A DNA stretch of 64,000 nucleotides, from the NCBI RefSeq assembly GCF_954871325.1, contig NC_088775.1, positions 25,521,561 through 25,585,560 on the forward strand, in the 5' to 3' direction. Numbering within the stretch: the first letter of the stretch is position 1; each line of letters begins with the position of its first letter. The translations under genes were made by a program, and so were the position numbers. This DNA comes from Gordionus sp. m RMFG-2023. Its lineage: Eukaryota; Nematomorpha; Gordioida; Chordodea; Parachordodidae. Below the pieces are notes generated by a model that was not told the origin of the DNA, ran no database searches, and saw only the letters and a list, made by a program, of their open reading frames with translations. Positions 13,901-26,784 of this stretch are shown piece by piece.

Positions 13901-16704
13901 TAAATGTGGAAATATGTATTTTAACTTCTTACTGCCCCCTGGGGCTTCTTTACAAAATTATCTAAGACATTTTTTACAAGTATTTCCAAAGTTCACATTC
14001 CTTCTTTTTAGTAAAACCCTCTGCTTGTCAAAATTAATTTACTTCCTCTCGAATTTATTTTAATTTAGACTTATCAGTAAACCATAAACATAAAATTAAG
14101 TAAACTTCAAAGAAAATCTCAACTTTGCATTCTTCACATTATCTTGATCCCAAGTATCTCTCTCAGAAAAATTTTATTTTTCCTGAAACTCTGGAATCTA
14201 AATGGTTCATCATATAACCATTTCATATCTCCAAAAAAATTAAGCATTTAAATTAAACTACGACCTGATTACAATATGTTTTATCCTTTATCTATTCTCT
14301 TTGTAATAATCAATAGATAAAAATAGGCATCATCATGGATATCATCCTATTTATTTTTCAAATTATTTTTGTGTATAATAGTATTATAGTTATTTTAGTT
14401 CTTTGATATATTTTTTAATTATAATTCATTTTTTTAAAAATAAATATATAAATATTTTTGTGACTTATGCCATATTCATTTTACCATGATATAGAAATAA
14501 ATTAAATTTTTACAGATACAATTTTTGTCTAACTTTAAATAATTTTTTCTTTACTCTATACAAACCATACTAAGGTCCCGGTTTAGTCTTTATAGTGTAT
14601 CCACGGGCCGTTTCCGGTCTTCCAATACCTCAGTTATGGTCCGTCCTTTTTTTCGTCATGCTTTACAGCCTGGGTTTGGATAGTTCGGTTGCTTTAATTT
14701 CCACCTTAACCAGCGCGATTCACGATCAACTCCCCAAATTTTTTCCTTGGAAACACAAGACTTACCTATGTTTGGCTTTATGTTTTATTTGCTTCTTACT
14801 TGGATTGCCATTTATAACTTACGTATGTTTTTATTTGATTCAACAAATATATTTAAAAACAATATTATTTATTAATTCTACTCTCTAATCTATATGCTTA
14901 ATATAAATATAAGGATTATCTATTACATTGAATACGATATGTATTCGTTCAGCATCGCCCTTGGACTATTTATATATTCCTCGATGGATTAATATTGATC
15001 CATTTAAGATTTTTATAAAGGATATCCGACTTTATTCCATTATATTAATCCCTTTAGCTTTATAAATATTTTTTAAATCGGTCTTTATCCGTTTAAGGAA
15101 TATCGATATATAAAGATACAATAAAATTTATTTTCCCATTAATTTATACTGGCCTAAAATTTTTAAACAAATGTGGTAAAAATTTATACACGAATATAAT
15201 CTAACGTTAATTAAGCATAATGATTTGAATACGTGGCAGGTTCTACTATATAAATATCTAATAATTTTCTACTAAGTTCTTTAAAATGCGTTTAATAATA
15301 TTTAGAAAAATTCTTTCATCAAAATGATTTATTTCTAGTTTTTTTTCAAAAATTAACATTTATAAAAGGGAGGTTTCTACGTATTCGATTTAGTAAACTT
15401 TTACGTTGGAGATTTTTGCCTAATTATGATAGCGGCCACGGAACTCATCGCTATCATGTGGATATATGGTAAACTTAGACTTTAAAATTTTTTATATACG
15501 TAAAATTTTTTTATATGAATGCGCATGAAGTTTATTTTTTTAATATAGATATAACTGTAACTTTTAAATTATCATAATTTCTCTTATAATATAGGTATCA
15601 AAAAATTTATCAAGGACATCGAAGTCATGTTAGGTCGTAAATTACCCCAAAAATGGTATTGGTATACCACCTGGTCTATCATGGGTCCCATTATTTTATT
15701 GGTAAACTACAAATATATGATTACTATCGCTGTTATCTTCTTTGCATTTTGTAGCTCGACCATGGACATTTAGACCATAAAAAATTCTATAATAACTTCT
15801 TTAGAATAATATTTAATTTGATAAGTTTTTACTGATCTTTTTAAAAATAAAATAAAAATATAACGAGAATATTCTATATTACTTTAAATATGAATCTTTG
15901 GATTTTTTTAATTAATCACCTTTTTCAATCTTCATTGAACAAAATAAGAATAAAAGGAAGATTATGTGACCAAAGAGAAGCGATATTTGAATATATATTG
16001 ATAAATAATTATTAATTTATATTAGTTGATTTAGAACTTTTTTAATATTGATTTTTATCTTTTGTTTTATTTTCCAATTTTAAGATATTTCATCATACTT
16101 CAATCAAAAAATAATGTTTGCCTCTTTTTAATGATATTTTTTTGTTGTGTTTGTAGGCCATAGCTATCGCTTCATTATACGATCTAATTACGCAAGGAGA
16201 ACACAAATTAGATAATTATGGTTATCCAGGATGGGCACATAATTTTGGTTGGACAATTATGACCCTCATTTTAGCCCAAATTGTTATAGTCGGGAGTATA
16301 TACTTTTACCATCAACCTGGCGACCTTAAGGAGGTTTAGATATATAAATTTTTTAGAAAATTTTATGATTTATTAAAGTATTTAACATGTTCTAAGTGAT
16401 ATTTATTTGTTCGACGTTTTGATTGATAAATCTAGTATTGTGAAAACGGTTAGATTTAGCCTATTTTAAAAAAGGCCTAATCAAGATTTTAACTAAAACA
16501 ATATTAATTAAGCCTCGAAAATTTCTTAATAGATATCTAAACGAACAACCCTAGATAGGGTTTTATCCCTTTAACTCATTTTATATGAAACAGAAATTAA
16601 GGCGCTCAAGTATCCCTGCTAAAGACTTCTGGTTGAATGATTGTGATTACAAAGATAAAGATTTTGACATTATGCTGAAGAATAAATTAGACTTAAGCTC
16701 ATAA
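4953..16704 (+). CDS. SLC6 nutrient amino acid transporter-like protein, copy A (13 exons)
   Basis: Predicted Na+/Cl--coupled plasma membrane symporter, 657 aa, about 12 membrane segments; substrate probably an amino acid (inference from likeness to invertebrate nutrient amino acid transporters). Exons: 4953-4994, 5065-5227, 7866-7997, 8063-8190, 10279-10535, 10823-10961, 11150-11284, 11497-11731, 14575-14822, 15369-15468, 15595-15701, 16157-16333, 16594-16704. They join without a stop. Visible hallmarks: TM1 [14 protein letters not shown] (48-61), [16 protein letters not shown] after TM2, TM3 [12 protein letters not shown], extracellular loop 2 with Cys153 and Cys162 as the likely disulfide pair, Gln340 and Ser380 matching chloride-site positions, Asp376 where many relatives have Asn, and LGLDSSVAL in TM8. 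Start chosen because copy C has the same short first exon and aligned upstream sequence. The subfamily is inferred. Confidence 0.9.
5423..5881. mobile_element. GC-rich hAT MITE, fullest copy, in intron 2 of copy A
   Basis: Runs from TAGTGATCAGCATCGGGCC to GGCCTAACTTTGCAGATCTCTA, imperfect inverted ends of hAT type. Two GC-rich islands of repeated GGCCCG flank an AT-rich centre. I do not see a clean 8-bp target duplication. Related copies lie at 1105-1332, 2327-2575 and 39924-40270. It encodes nothing. Confidence 0.75.
5882..7865. other. Rest of intron 2 of copy A, with an unrecognised ORF remnant
   Basis: Most of this intron is featureless AT-rich DNA. On the minus strand 7346-7531 encodes 61 residues with [20 protein letters not shown] and [20 protein letters not shown], and related-looking broken coding continues to about 7020. 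It ends near 7641 at a CAGGTGCGTTGCCAGG-like sequence (minus strand), reminiscent of hAT termini. I could not find a partner terminus, so a decayed transposon is a guess. Confidence 0.3.
9087..9180. repeat. Two tandem copies of a 46-bp unit
   Basis: In intron 4 of copy A, the unit starting agatattaatttataatatt and ending atagatggtgataaattg occurs twice back to back with one base difference. A local duplication with no coding content. Confidence 0.8.
11732..14574. other. Intron 8 of copy A, no recognised element
   Basis: A 2.8-kb intron. There is a short repeat of the unit gaaatttgaaacttga near 12118-12168 and a diffuse repeat of ttctgaacgtttaaggattt-like pieces near 13200-13345 that recurs near 17262. 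The open frame at 13773-14063 has no motif I know and no splice support. I see no gene. Confidence 0.4.
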
Positions 16705-16846
16705 TCTTTTTTTTAAATTTTTTTTATCTCTTTTAAAAATTAATTTTTGATTGAATTTATTGTTTATTTTTGATAATATTTAACATTTTTTCATATATAT
16801 TTTAGAAATGTTGTTGAAATTTTTTATCTTTTTAAATATTATTTAT

Positions 16847-16852
16847 AATAAA
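16847..16852 (+). promoter_or_regulatory. Candidate polyadenylation signal, copy A
   Basis: AATAAA 143 bases after the stop codon. Copy C has AATAAA at about the same distance from its stop (61405-61410), which favours real use over chance in AT-rich DNA. Confidence 0.4.
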
Positions 16853-17027
16853 AAAAATTTACTATTTTTTAAAACTAAAGGTAAAAGCGTAACTTAGTAT
16901 TAGTACCTAGCTCAATATCAGAGCTTGTGTGTTAAAAAATAATCTATTGTAATCTTTTATAATTTCACCATCATCTATCTTAATTTGGTATCACATATCG
17001 AAAATACAAATCTAATTGAATATTTTT

Positions 17028-18394
17028 TAGGTAAGCTGAAAATAATTCCCCGGAAAAAAATTCCCATAGAAAATTATTCCCTGGAAATAAATTCTCCATT
17101 TTTTAAATTTTAAATTAAATATAGGGAAAAATAAGTCTCTAGAAAAAAAACCGGAAAAAAAGTTCCTGAATAATTTTTTTAAATTATCAAATATAATCCT
17201 GCCGCTAAAATAACGAAAATATTTCTAAAAAATTATATTAAGTATTTTATGAAAGGTGAGTATTTATTCTCGACGTTTAAGGATTTTTTTTGAGCATTAT
17301 TTCTCTTCTAATTCTAAGCGATATAGGGCAATCTTTAAATGTGAAAATTGATAAATCAGTTGGTAGCTTTGATACTTTATAATTTAATAGATAGCATAAA
17401 AAGTAAAAAGTATAGATTTGTGACATCTTGGAAATAAAACATGATAGATTTTTATAGAAATAGATGAAGTATGGAAGAGGTTTTACAATTTAAAATTTGA
17501 AAAAAGTGAAAACACTTTTTTCTAGAAAGAGGGAAGTTATTTCCATAACATACTTTTCATCTAGATTTCAATAAATACTATGAAAACAGATCATTTACCC
17601 ACATTATATTTACCAGGAAGAGGGGGGGGGGGGTATTTCCAACCAACACGCCACTAAGGTTAAAAAGATATATATAACATTAAATATGAATATTAGATCA
17701 CTATTCTGCTCCGTACATTTAAATTAGTCTGATCTCGAACAACAAAATGGAAATTTTTTATGTTAATATATTGATTTTTTGAATTGTATCTGATTATAAA
17801 TTTTCAAAAAAGTATTGATCCAAATCACTGGTTACAAGGGCTTATTTTAAAAATGGTTGAAGACCTTAATCTAAAGAATATCTTTGAAATAACCAAAAAA
17901 TATACTATTTATTCTAAAAAATATTCATTTTTTTTTAAATATTATAATTTTAAATATATTTAATTCATTTAAGAAAATACAGGATTGACTATAATCTTAA
18001 AATAGAAGCTTATTTTATCTGAAAAATTTTCAACTCCGGAAATGTTATTATATAATCCCAGTTTGTTCCTTGATATTATTTATAACGTTGAAAGGAAATT
18101 TAAGTTCAAGAATAAGAATAAATAAATTTATATATTTGGTAGTATATTGTTTGTAATTTTGAATCAAACGATTTACATTTTGTTATTTTAATACTTTTTA
18201 TAAAATTTACTTTTACTTTTACATTTTAAATAATTATTTTCCGAAGAATTTTTTTCCGGATAGTTATTTTCTGTGGGAATTATTTTTCAAGGGGATTTTT
18301 TTTCGGAGAATTATTTTCCGAGGAATTTTTTTCCGACGAGTAATCTTCAGGGGAATTTTTTTTAGAATTTTCTTTCCGAGGAATTATTTTCCTA
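17028..18394. mobile_element. Element with subterminal palindromic-repeat arrays, long copy
   Basis: Starts TAGGTAAGCTGAAAATAATT and ends GGAATTATTTTCCTA. Each end carries an array of about 15-bp units of the type GGAAAATAATTCCCC, in one orientation at 17040-17170 and inverted at 18240-18394. The AT-rich centre has no coding sequence that I recognise. A shorter relative lies at 48708-49267. No clear target duplication was found. Confidence 0.6.
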
Positions 18395-20100
18395 GATTTA
18401 TTTTTTTTATACACTAATAAATTATAAAAGTATCAATGCTAAAACTAGAGCCATCGAGTTTAATTTTAAAACAAAAAATATTTTTTTATAAGAATGTGAT
18501 TTAAATTTTCAATTTCAAATATTCCAAATTTCAAAAAAATATGTTTGAAATAATATAAACTTAAATATTAAAAAAAGGTGGAGGGGAATCAAAAAATTAT
18601 TTTTAGGTAGAGCCGAGGATGAAGATAAAATTAGACCTACATCTCTTAAGAGATATACTTTGTCTTTGATATAAATTTTCTTTAGGAGATGATAATTTTT
18701 TTTTATATATTTCGTTTATTTAATTTTTTTTATTATAATTGCTTTAGTATTTGGATATTTTTCGGCAAAAGTTAATTCCGGTTTATTATTGTACTATTTG
18801 GTACAAAGAACTGCCAGCCTCTTATTTTTGATCTTGAGACAAACCAATTATGTATGGGTGCCAATCCTGCTTTCATTATTCAATTTTAAATCTTGATACC
18901 GACTTAAGAAATATTTATATTTTGCTAATAACTATTCTTTATTAACACTATTTATAAAACGTTTTGAAGGATTAACCAAAATATATACGGAAATAACATT
19001 ACATAGTGGCCTAATTTTTAGAATTAGTATACATTTTTAAAAGTTGGGAAGCTTCATATTCAGGAGTTCATCATAATAGGAAATTCAATCACACCAAATT
19101 TTTGAAAATTTAACTAGATTTACATTATAATGCGATTTTAAATATTATATTTCAATATCTATTAAATAAACTGAAAGAGTCAACTATTTCTATAAACATC
19201 GTAGAATTAATAAATTCAAAAATATTGAATAGGGAAAAAAGAAGCCTTGATGTATTTACTGTTTAGAGTAATAATTTTTGAATCGTAATTTAATCTGATA
19301 ATTAAGACTCAGCCTAAGGCGGGCCATTAGTTCTTATTTCGTTTATAATTGTTTTCAGTTTCTTTATTCGAAAAATTAATAAATATTAACCAGACACTAA
19401 ATAATAGCGCAATCCAGATATCGGTTACGGTCCGCAATTGCTATTATTAAAAAATGTTAAAAAAAGCAAATAAGCTAAAATGGCTGTCAAAATGGTCCTT
19501 AGTGAGAGATTTATAATGGAATTGTTGGTATCGGTCCGATTCATTTTTCTTTCTTTTGTCATCAAACCATTTGGAGTCAAATGGCAAATTATTTTTCCTA
19601 AAATTATAAAATTATATTTTTGTAGAAAATTCTAAAATTAATATCGGCGCTTGGAATCGGAATCTTTCTCGCATCCTTACATTTATAGGGTAGACATAAA
19701 TAAAGCCAAGAAAATTATAAATACAGTACCTCAAGGCAAAGGTAATTGGTTTTAATTAATATTTACATATTAGTATTAGTAAGATTCTATCTTAGTATTT
19801 GCAAGATTCTATCTTAGTATTAGCAAGATTCTATATTATTAGAATATATTTTTCTGAACAAGGCCAAGGTAATTAGTTTTAATGATGTATGGCAAATTTT
19901 TTTTTCTAAAATTTATCATATATCTTTTATAATTTTAACAGCATTTGAACACATGGATAAAATTGGGAATATTTATATTTAATAAGAAATAGAACATTAG
20001 ACGAACAATAATTATTTTGAGTGGAAGAAGAGGAAGTATTTTACAAAATTATTTTTAAATTTTATTATAAATATTTAATCAAATTTTTCTTAATATATTT
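18395..20100. other. Intergenic DNA between copies A and B
   Basis: No gene recognised. The only local structure is at about 19771-19848, where a roughly 25-bp unit containing aagattctatcttagtatt occurs three times. The flanks are AT-rich without long coding frames. Confidence 0.5.
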
Positions 20101-20108
20101 TTCCTTAA

Positions 20109-20351
20109 GTCACGACATTAGTGCCTCCTTTGATAAATCCTCGACAAGAAGTTGGAGACAGTGATGTGGGGAATTCTGGGAACTTGTTGGAGGAAAGTCA
20201 AATGTTCAATCCTCCACAAGATGTTGGAGACAGTGATGTGGGGATTTCTGGGAACTTGTTGGAAGAAAGTCAAATGTTCAATCCTCCACAAGAAGCTGGA
20301 GACAGTGATCTGGGGATAATTTGTACTTTAAGTTTGTTCATAATTGCATAA
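20109..20351 (+). repeat. Orphan coding-like 72-bp tandem repeat
   Basis: Units start at 20136, 20208 and 20280; the third is partial. Because 72 is a multiple of three, the frame stays open and encodes a 24-residue acidic repeat, NPPQDVGDSDVGISGNLLEE then SQMF. The frame is open from 20109 but has no ATG; an acceptor-like cattag lies just before the repeat. Differences between units are mostly tolerated in frame. It could be an exon of an unrecognised protein, a gene remnant, or a transposon piece. I do not recognise the sequence. Confidence 0.5.
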
Positions 20352-21042
20352 TGCTCTTCTTTAGATTTATCAGGATGGTGGTGAATATGTTTTAATGTAA
20401 ATTTCTTTTTATTACAAATTCAATTATTTTTTAGATATTTTTATTATTAATTGTAAAAAATGCTAACATATAAAAATTGAATTTATTATTTTTTGGGAAA
20501 GTAAAATTATATTGAAAGTTCTATATTTATATTGAGATTGAATTATGTTATACCTGTGAGGAAAAGATTGGTGAAATGGATTACATCTTTTCCATCTATG
20601 AAATTTTTTTCTCCATATTAATTAAGTTGTAGTTGTTTTAAAATGTCATATTACTATTTATTATATTTTAATAAAGGATATTTTAAATTTTATTGTCATT
20701 TGAGAAAATCCATAATTTATAAAATTTAAATTTTATTATTCAAATTTTTTTGTATCATGTCCATCTAAACAAGTATAAGGAAGGAGTTAATTGATAAAAG
20801 AAATATAAATTTTGAATCCTTATTTTATTCAAATAATCATTTTTGAATATATATTGCTGATTTTTTTAACTAAAACAATTGATTAATTTATTATTAGACT
20901 TTTATATGTCTTGGTCAATCATACGTTTTAATTAAATAGATTAATAAATTAATCCGGTAACCGATAGATGTTCAACCCTAAGTATGATCAGAATAAAAAT
21001 TATAAAATCTGCCTTCTAAAATATAAATATTTATATAATAAT

Positions 21043-23088
21043 TTGTGCTGTAAAGTAATGTAAAAAAAAGTAACGTAGTTACTAACGTTGTAACCTTGAA
21101 TTTTATTCATAAAAATATCTATTTCAGAGGTGATTATAAGCAGTGAATATTATGTATTTCAAATCTTACAATTATTATTTTGCTTATCAAATTTTTTTTA
21201 AATTTACAGATAAGAAATTATTATAATATATATATAAATGATATATAAAAAAATAAGTTATATTATTCAAATGAAACAATATGTTCTCCAAGAGAAAATT
21301 AGGTAAGTCTCTTCTCTCTTTTAAAAAATCACATAAATTTTTCAAAATATTTTGTTTTGCTTGGTATCTACGATTTTTTTTGGGAGTGTATGTCTGAATC
21401 CTACATTGGCCAATTTGTCCAGGTCGTCTGTTATTTCCATCATCATCTTTTCAAAATATTTTGTTTTGTATGTTATCTACGATTTTTTAGGAGTGTATGC
21501 CTGATTCCTCCATTGGCCGATTTGTCCATGTCGACGGTTATTTCCATCATCATCTTTTCAATTAGTTCCTATATCTTAGGTTTTTTGTGGAAAATTTATC
21601 ATGTTTTCTTTCTTTTCCTGGAAATTATTTTCCTCTTACGATTATTTTTATTCATAATAAAATAGTGGCGCCACTATGGGTAGGGTGAAGAGTATGTTTA
21701 CAGAATAATTTTTTTTTTAAAGTTAAAGAATAAAAAAAACATTTTTTTTTCTATATACAAACAGGCAACGCTGTCATTCCCTTAGTTGTGAGGATTTAAT
21801 GAAACATGTTATCTTATCCATATAAAATTATTTCTTTGCAAAATAATTAAAATAAAACACTTGGAGACAATTATTTTTATTTATGTACGATTTCATATTT
21901 TAAGAAAAGAAAAATAAAGAAATAAAATTATCGATTTTCGTGTTTCAAGAGAAAAAAAAAATTGAAGTAAGTAAAAAAAAAACAGATACATTAAAACGTA
22001 GTTGTTTGTTGTAATACCTGAATGTTGTTTTCATAGTTAAGTAACTATATATAAACTAATAATTATATAAGATGATTTAACATAGTCTGGAAGAGAAGAA
22101 ATAGTTAAATCAAACAAACCGCCAAAATCATCGCAATTTGAACAAATATTTGAATGCTTAGTTAGAAAATGGAATTAATGTAGAAAAAAATAATAAAGCC
22201 TACTAATTTATAATTAAATTTAAATGTATAATAAAATTTGAAAGATTAGTAAATGAGATTTATTTTTTCTTAGTTTACCCAAGAGTAGAACTAAGCAAAT
22301 TCAATTTAATTAAATCATAACTAAACCGGATTAAAAGATTTTTTATCCCGAAGCTGACTTGCTTGCAGGGCTATGCTATTTAAAAATTATAAACAACTCC
22401 GGGTCTGGACCCCCATATTTGAACCTCGGGTTTGTGCTTATAGCAGGCTTGAGCACAAACTTGGTTCGTAAATTTTACGACCAAGCAAATTAACAACACT
22501 TGTGCCAATCATTTTTAAATTTTAGACGCAACATGGCTCGAATTTTCTACAAGAGCTTGGAGGGGAAAAGTTACTTCAAAATATATTTTTTTATCTGCCT
22601 GATTGATTAAATTTGAGGAGGCAGCTTATAATATTCGTTTTTCTCTCCCTTTTCTCATTATATACTATGTGTCCGCTTTAGACTTTAAATATTCTTAAAA
22701 ATATTTAAAAATTAAAAACATTTAATTGTACTATAAAATTATTTATTTTATATTACTGTTGATATTGAAATAACGATGTACACTCTAAAATTATTTTAAA
22801 AATTACATTTTCTAAGTGTAAGCTATTATGGAATAAAATGGGGGCAATCTTCAAACTCTGCAGCCATTTTTAAGGGAAGCATGGGAAAGAAGGAAATTAA
22901 TAGATAGTCATATTAAGGATAATTGCATATGACAACTCTTATGAAATATCTGAATTACAAAGATTTTCAGATAAAGACAAGTCGTTCAATGCGCGTTTCT
23001 TTTTAAGGTAACCGTAACGGGTTCCCTTTTTCAGATGTAACGAGTAACTGTAACGCGTTTCTTTTTTGTAGTAACGTTTACAGCACTA
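21043..23088. mobile_element. Probable hAT-derived element, old
   Basis: The left end TTGTGCTGTAAAGTAATGTA and the inverse of the right end, TAGTGCTGTAAACGTTACTA, match over about 40 bp including GTAACG-rich subterminal blocks at 21060-21095 and 22985-23085. Ends of this kind belong to hAT elements. Flanking 8-mers (ataataat and gaagtaat) match only partly. Inside is a tandem duplication at 21343-21562 and no clear transposase. Confidence 0.45.
21343..21562. repeat. Two tandem copies of a ~109-bp unit
   Basis: The unit begins caaaatattttgttttg and ends catcatctttt; the second copy starts at 21452. The copies differ at several positions. The plus-strand frame across it (21357-21665) is hydrophobic Phe/Cys-rich sequence with no recognised domain, most likely not coding. 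Confidence 0.8.
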
Positions 23089-23559
23089 GAAGTAATTAAA
23101 ATATTTTAATATGATATACTGGATTTTATTAACTTTTCAATTTTTAACTATCCACTTAAAGATCTTCATAAATATATATACATTCCACTAACAATGTAAA
23201 ATTTATTTTTGGGTTCAGAAATTTCAGATTAAATTGATTTTTTTATAAATTGTGTAGATTGATTTTTATTATATAAATTTTTATATATTAATATGAAAAT
23301 TATTATATAAACCTGATTTTTTTAGTTTGATAAAAAAATGTAAAATTTTAAAATATATTATATAAAATTAAATTATTAATTTAAAATAAAATAAACAATC
23401 TTTATATTAGAAAACTTTATGGTTACATTTTTTTATTTAGAAAACTCGTATCATTACATCATTTATCCTAAAAAACTTTATGGTGGCAGAACTTTATTAA
23501 TTATAAATTAACCAATTATTTTAGCGAATTTAAATACATTCTTCCTATATTTTATTTTA

Positions 23560-24065
23560 TATTAGTTTATATATAATTAAGGTTTTTAATAATACTTTAT
23601 TTATATATTTAAATATTTTATAATATATTGCATAAATTATCATATAAATATTTTAATTAATATTTAAATATTACTATATATATATTTAAATATTACTTTA
23701 TATATAATTTAATATTACCTTATATTTATATTTAAATATTTTATAATATATTGCATAAATTATCATATAAATATTTTAATTATTTATATTTAAATATTTC
23801 TTTATATACAATTTAATATTACCTTATATATATATTTAAATATTACTTTATATATATATTTAAATATTACTTTAGATAAATTATTTATTAAATATTACAT
23901 ATATAATTTAATATTTTAATTATATATTAAATATTACTTTATATATAATTTTATATTACCTTATATATTATTTAAATATTACTTTAGATATATATAAATA
24001 TTTTATATTTAATTAAATATTCATAAATATATATTGCATAAATTATAATATAAATATTTTTTATT
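23560..24065. repeat. AT-only degenerate minisatellite
   Basis: Many imperfect repeats of tatatttaaatattacttta and tatataatttaatattacct in tandem, almost without G or C. Unit lengths vary from about 25 to 50 bp. The surroundings (23089-25455) contain no gene that I recognise. Confidence 0.7.
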
Positions 24066-25455
24066 AAATTTAAATGTTAAATGTGTCTTGTTTGTATTCA
24101 CATTTCGGCCCCGAACCGAATTGTTACATGGTAACCAAAATATTGCAATCTATCCATTCCACAATTATATAAGCTTCATAAATAGTTGGCTTTATATTAG
24201 ATCTAGGAGTCTCTATTAATTTTATTCATTATAAAAAATCTTATATCAGTAAGTTGGGTAAATTTTAATTAAGAAATGATTAGTGTTTTATTTTGAGAAG
24301 TATGTGAAACTAATGTTGATAAATAGGTATCTAATAATCTCATATTTTAGCTTTAAGTTTCAGTCATATACCTCTTATATATTAATATTACAAATTCTAC
24401 TCCATTTTCCATTTTCATAACATTAAATTATTTATTAAAATTAAAACAAAATAAAATCTTACAATGACTTTTACAAATATATTAAATCTTATAATATATT
24501 ATAATTATATATCAAATAATGAATTAATGTGAAGTCATATTTTCATAGTAAAAAATAATATATAATAACAAACATTGATACTCAGTATACACATATAATT
24601 TCATTAAATAATCCCACAAATGAAGAAAATATAATTTTTAAAATCAATATTAAATGTAAATAAAATTTTATAATATTAAATACAAAACAATTCTATAAAT
24701 ATTAAATGCAAAACAATTTCATCATTCATAAAAGGGAGGGTGAGCCTGATTAACCAAATAGTACATGTCATAAACTAATTATAATAGTTTGTTCATTTTA
24801 AATAACATTATAAATAATAATTCATATTTTACTTTATATCTTTTTTTATCCTAAGAGGTTTAATTAGTTATTGCCAACAGTTATTGATAAAAAAATATTT
24901 GAAGGAATTATTTCCAAAAATTCTTAATATAATATTTAAAAATTATAAATTGAGCAATAAGCTTAAGATATTTGAGCATATAAATTTTAAGCTTAAGCGA
25001 AAAGTTAAGCGAGAAAATACCTAATTATAACTTAAAAATAGTAAAGGCGGTACGATACGCCAGATATCTAGTTCTTTGATATTTTACATTCTGGCATCAA
25101 TTTTTAATTTTTCCTTATTTTAATAATAACATTTTACAAACGGATTAAATAAGTATGTAATTATGCCCTAAACATTGGTTATATTTATAGAATAAATGCT
25201 TCTAGACGTTTTTTAATCGTAATGCTCTCAAAAATTTTGTCACTAATTTTTTAACTTTATACTAATTAAGATCTCATAGGAACTCATAAAAAATTGCATA
25301 GAAGTGTGCTTTCAACTATTCAATCAACTTTAAAGGAGGTGATATAAAAATATTACATATTTAAAAAATAAAAATAAAAATGAGCGCGAGGTAATCCAAA
25401 ATGCTTAATCAATAGTTGTCATGGACGGGACACGACAGAATGCCTGGTAAATGAG

Positions 25456-26784
25456 TAGGGATGTAAATTTCCCGGGAAACTATATTTCGGGGAAATTTGG
25501 GGAAAAAACGGGAAACTATCTTTTTTATAATACTTTACAGGTCAATATTGATTTTTTTTTATGTTTTATTGAAAATATGTAGATTATAAACATTATAATT
25601 AAACAAATATAAATTATTTTCAACTAATTTGCAATTATTTTTCATGTTTTATTTGAAATATTATATATAGACTAAATAATATTTAAACAATTAATTTTGA
25701 ATAGTTAATTATCTTCGTTTGAAGATGAAAATGATTCCAGATCAGAGCTTGAAATTCTGGAATCCAGCAATTTGTCATTTTCAGAAATTTCCTTTCCCAT
25801 AAAATGTAAATTGGCTCTTATATAAACTAATTTTTTTATTCTATTTCTAGATTTAGAATGAATATTTCCAAAGGAGGACCATATTCTTTCGGATGCTGCA
25901 CTTGTTGGTGGTACTGATAAAATTCGTATGGCTAGGATCGATATGTATTGATTGCAACATAGACCTAATAAAATATTGAATAACACAATTTTAAGATTAG
26001 AAAAAGAGTTAAGTTATTGTTTACAGAAATATAAAAGTATTTAACCTTTCCACCAACTCACTGGATCTGAAAATGATGCGCCTTGCCAAAGACTTGCTAT
26101 ATTAAAAAAATCTTCCCTTGCACGATATTTGGATAGGTTTCCTAATACTCTTGCAATATCTAAATCTAGATATCCAGAAAATCGGTTAATAATATCCAAC
26201 CCCTTTGCAACTTCATTGTCTCTTAAATTAAATCCGCAAAACATTGGGTCAAATATATGAGCAGCATAATGAATGTCCCGACAATAAAAATTTTTTCGGC
26301 TTTCGATAAACTGCTCTATTTCTAAAATCTAGCTCTGCCACAATATATTTGATATTGTTTTATAAGCCTTAAATGTCTCCCTGATATGAATAAACGCTTG
26401 AGGGACATCAGATAATTAACATAACTTAAAATTTCATATATTATTTATAAATTTCATTGGTATTTATAATATAAATATACTTTTCAGACTAGCTATTTAA
26501 TTTTAACAAGTATCTTCTAAAATTTTGCAAATGTAAAATTGACATAATTCAAAAACAAAACACAATTATAATTTATGATATTCACGAGAAAATGATTTTA
26601 TAAAATCTAATAAAAATTGTATTTATTTTATCATAAGATCATTTTCAAAATTGGGAAACTGTTAATATTATAAAAATCATGTTGATTTAGGCAAAAAAAC
26701 CTATTATAAAAATTGGGGAAACTATAGGGGAAATTTCGAAAATTCCCGGGAAATATGGGAAATTTCCCCTGTCTTACATCCCTA
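25456..26784 (-). mobile_element. hAT transposon with perfect 8-bp target duplication, internally deleted
   Basis: Inverted ends TAGGGATGTAAATTTCCCGG and TTACATCCCTA, with TAAATGAG on both sides (25448-25455 and 26785-26792). The minus strand carries the C-terminal half of a hAT transposase in two frames. Frame one (26244-26041) has the block YRAREDFFNIASLWQGASFS then DPVSWWKG; frame two (25986-25705) has the dimerisation signature PPTSAASERIWSSFGNIHSK. The N-terminal half with the zinc finger and first catalytic Asp is missing, so the copy is non-autonomous. A stop ends the first frame at 26041-26043. Confidence 0.92.
25705..26244 (-). pseudogene. hAT transposase C-terminal fragments
   Basis: Two minus-strand frames within the element at 25456-26784. 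The upstream one keeps the conserved pattern of Tyr-Arg, Phe-Phe, Trp and the Pro-x-x-Trp-Trp motif; the downstream one keeps the PTSAASER block and the following RNRIKKLVYIRANL helix of the hAT dimerisation domain. The acidic Ser-rich tail ending SSSNEDN looks like the natural C-terminus. No start codon region remains. Confidence 0.85.

Noticed and set aside
17600-17660. Poly-G run followed by acgccactaagg, resembling a hAT end of the CAGTGGCGT type
   Set aside because: No partner terminus or target duplication found, so no element can be delimited.
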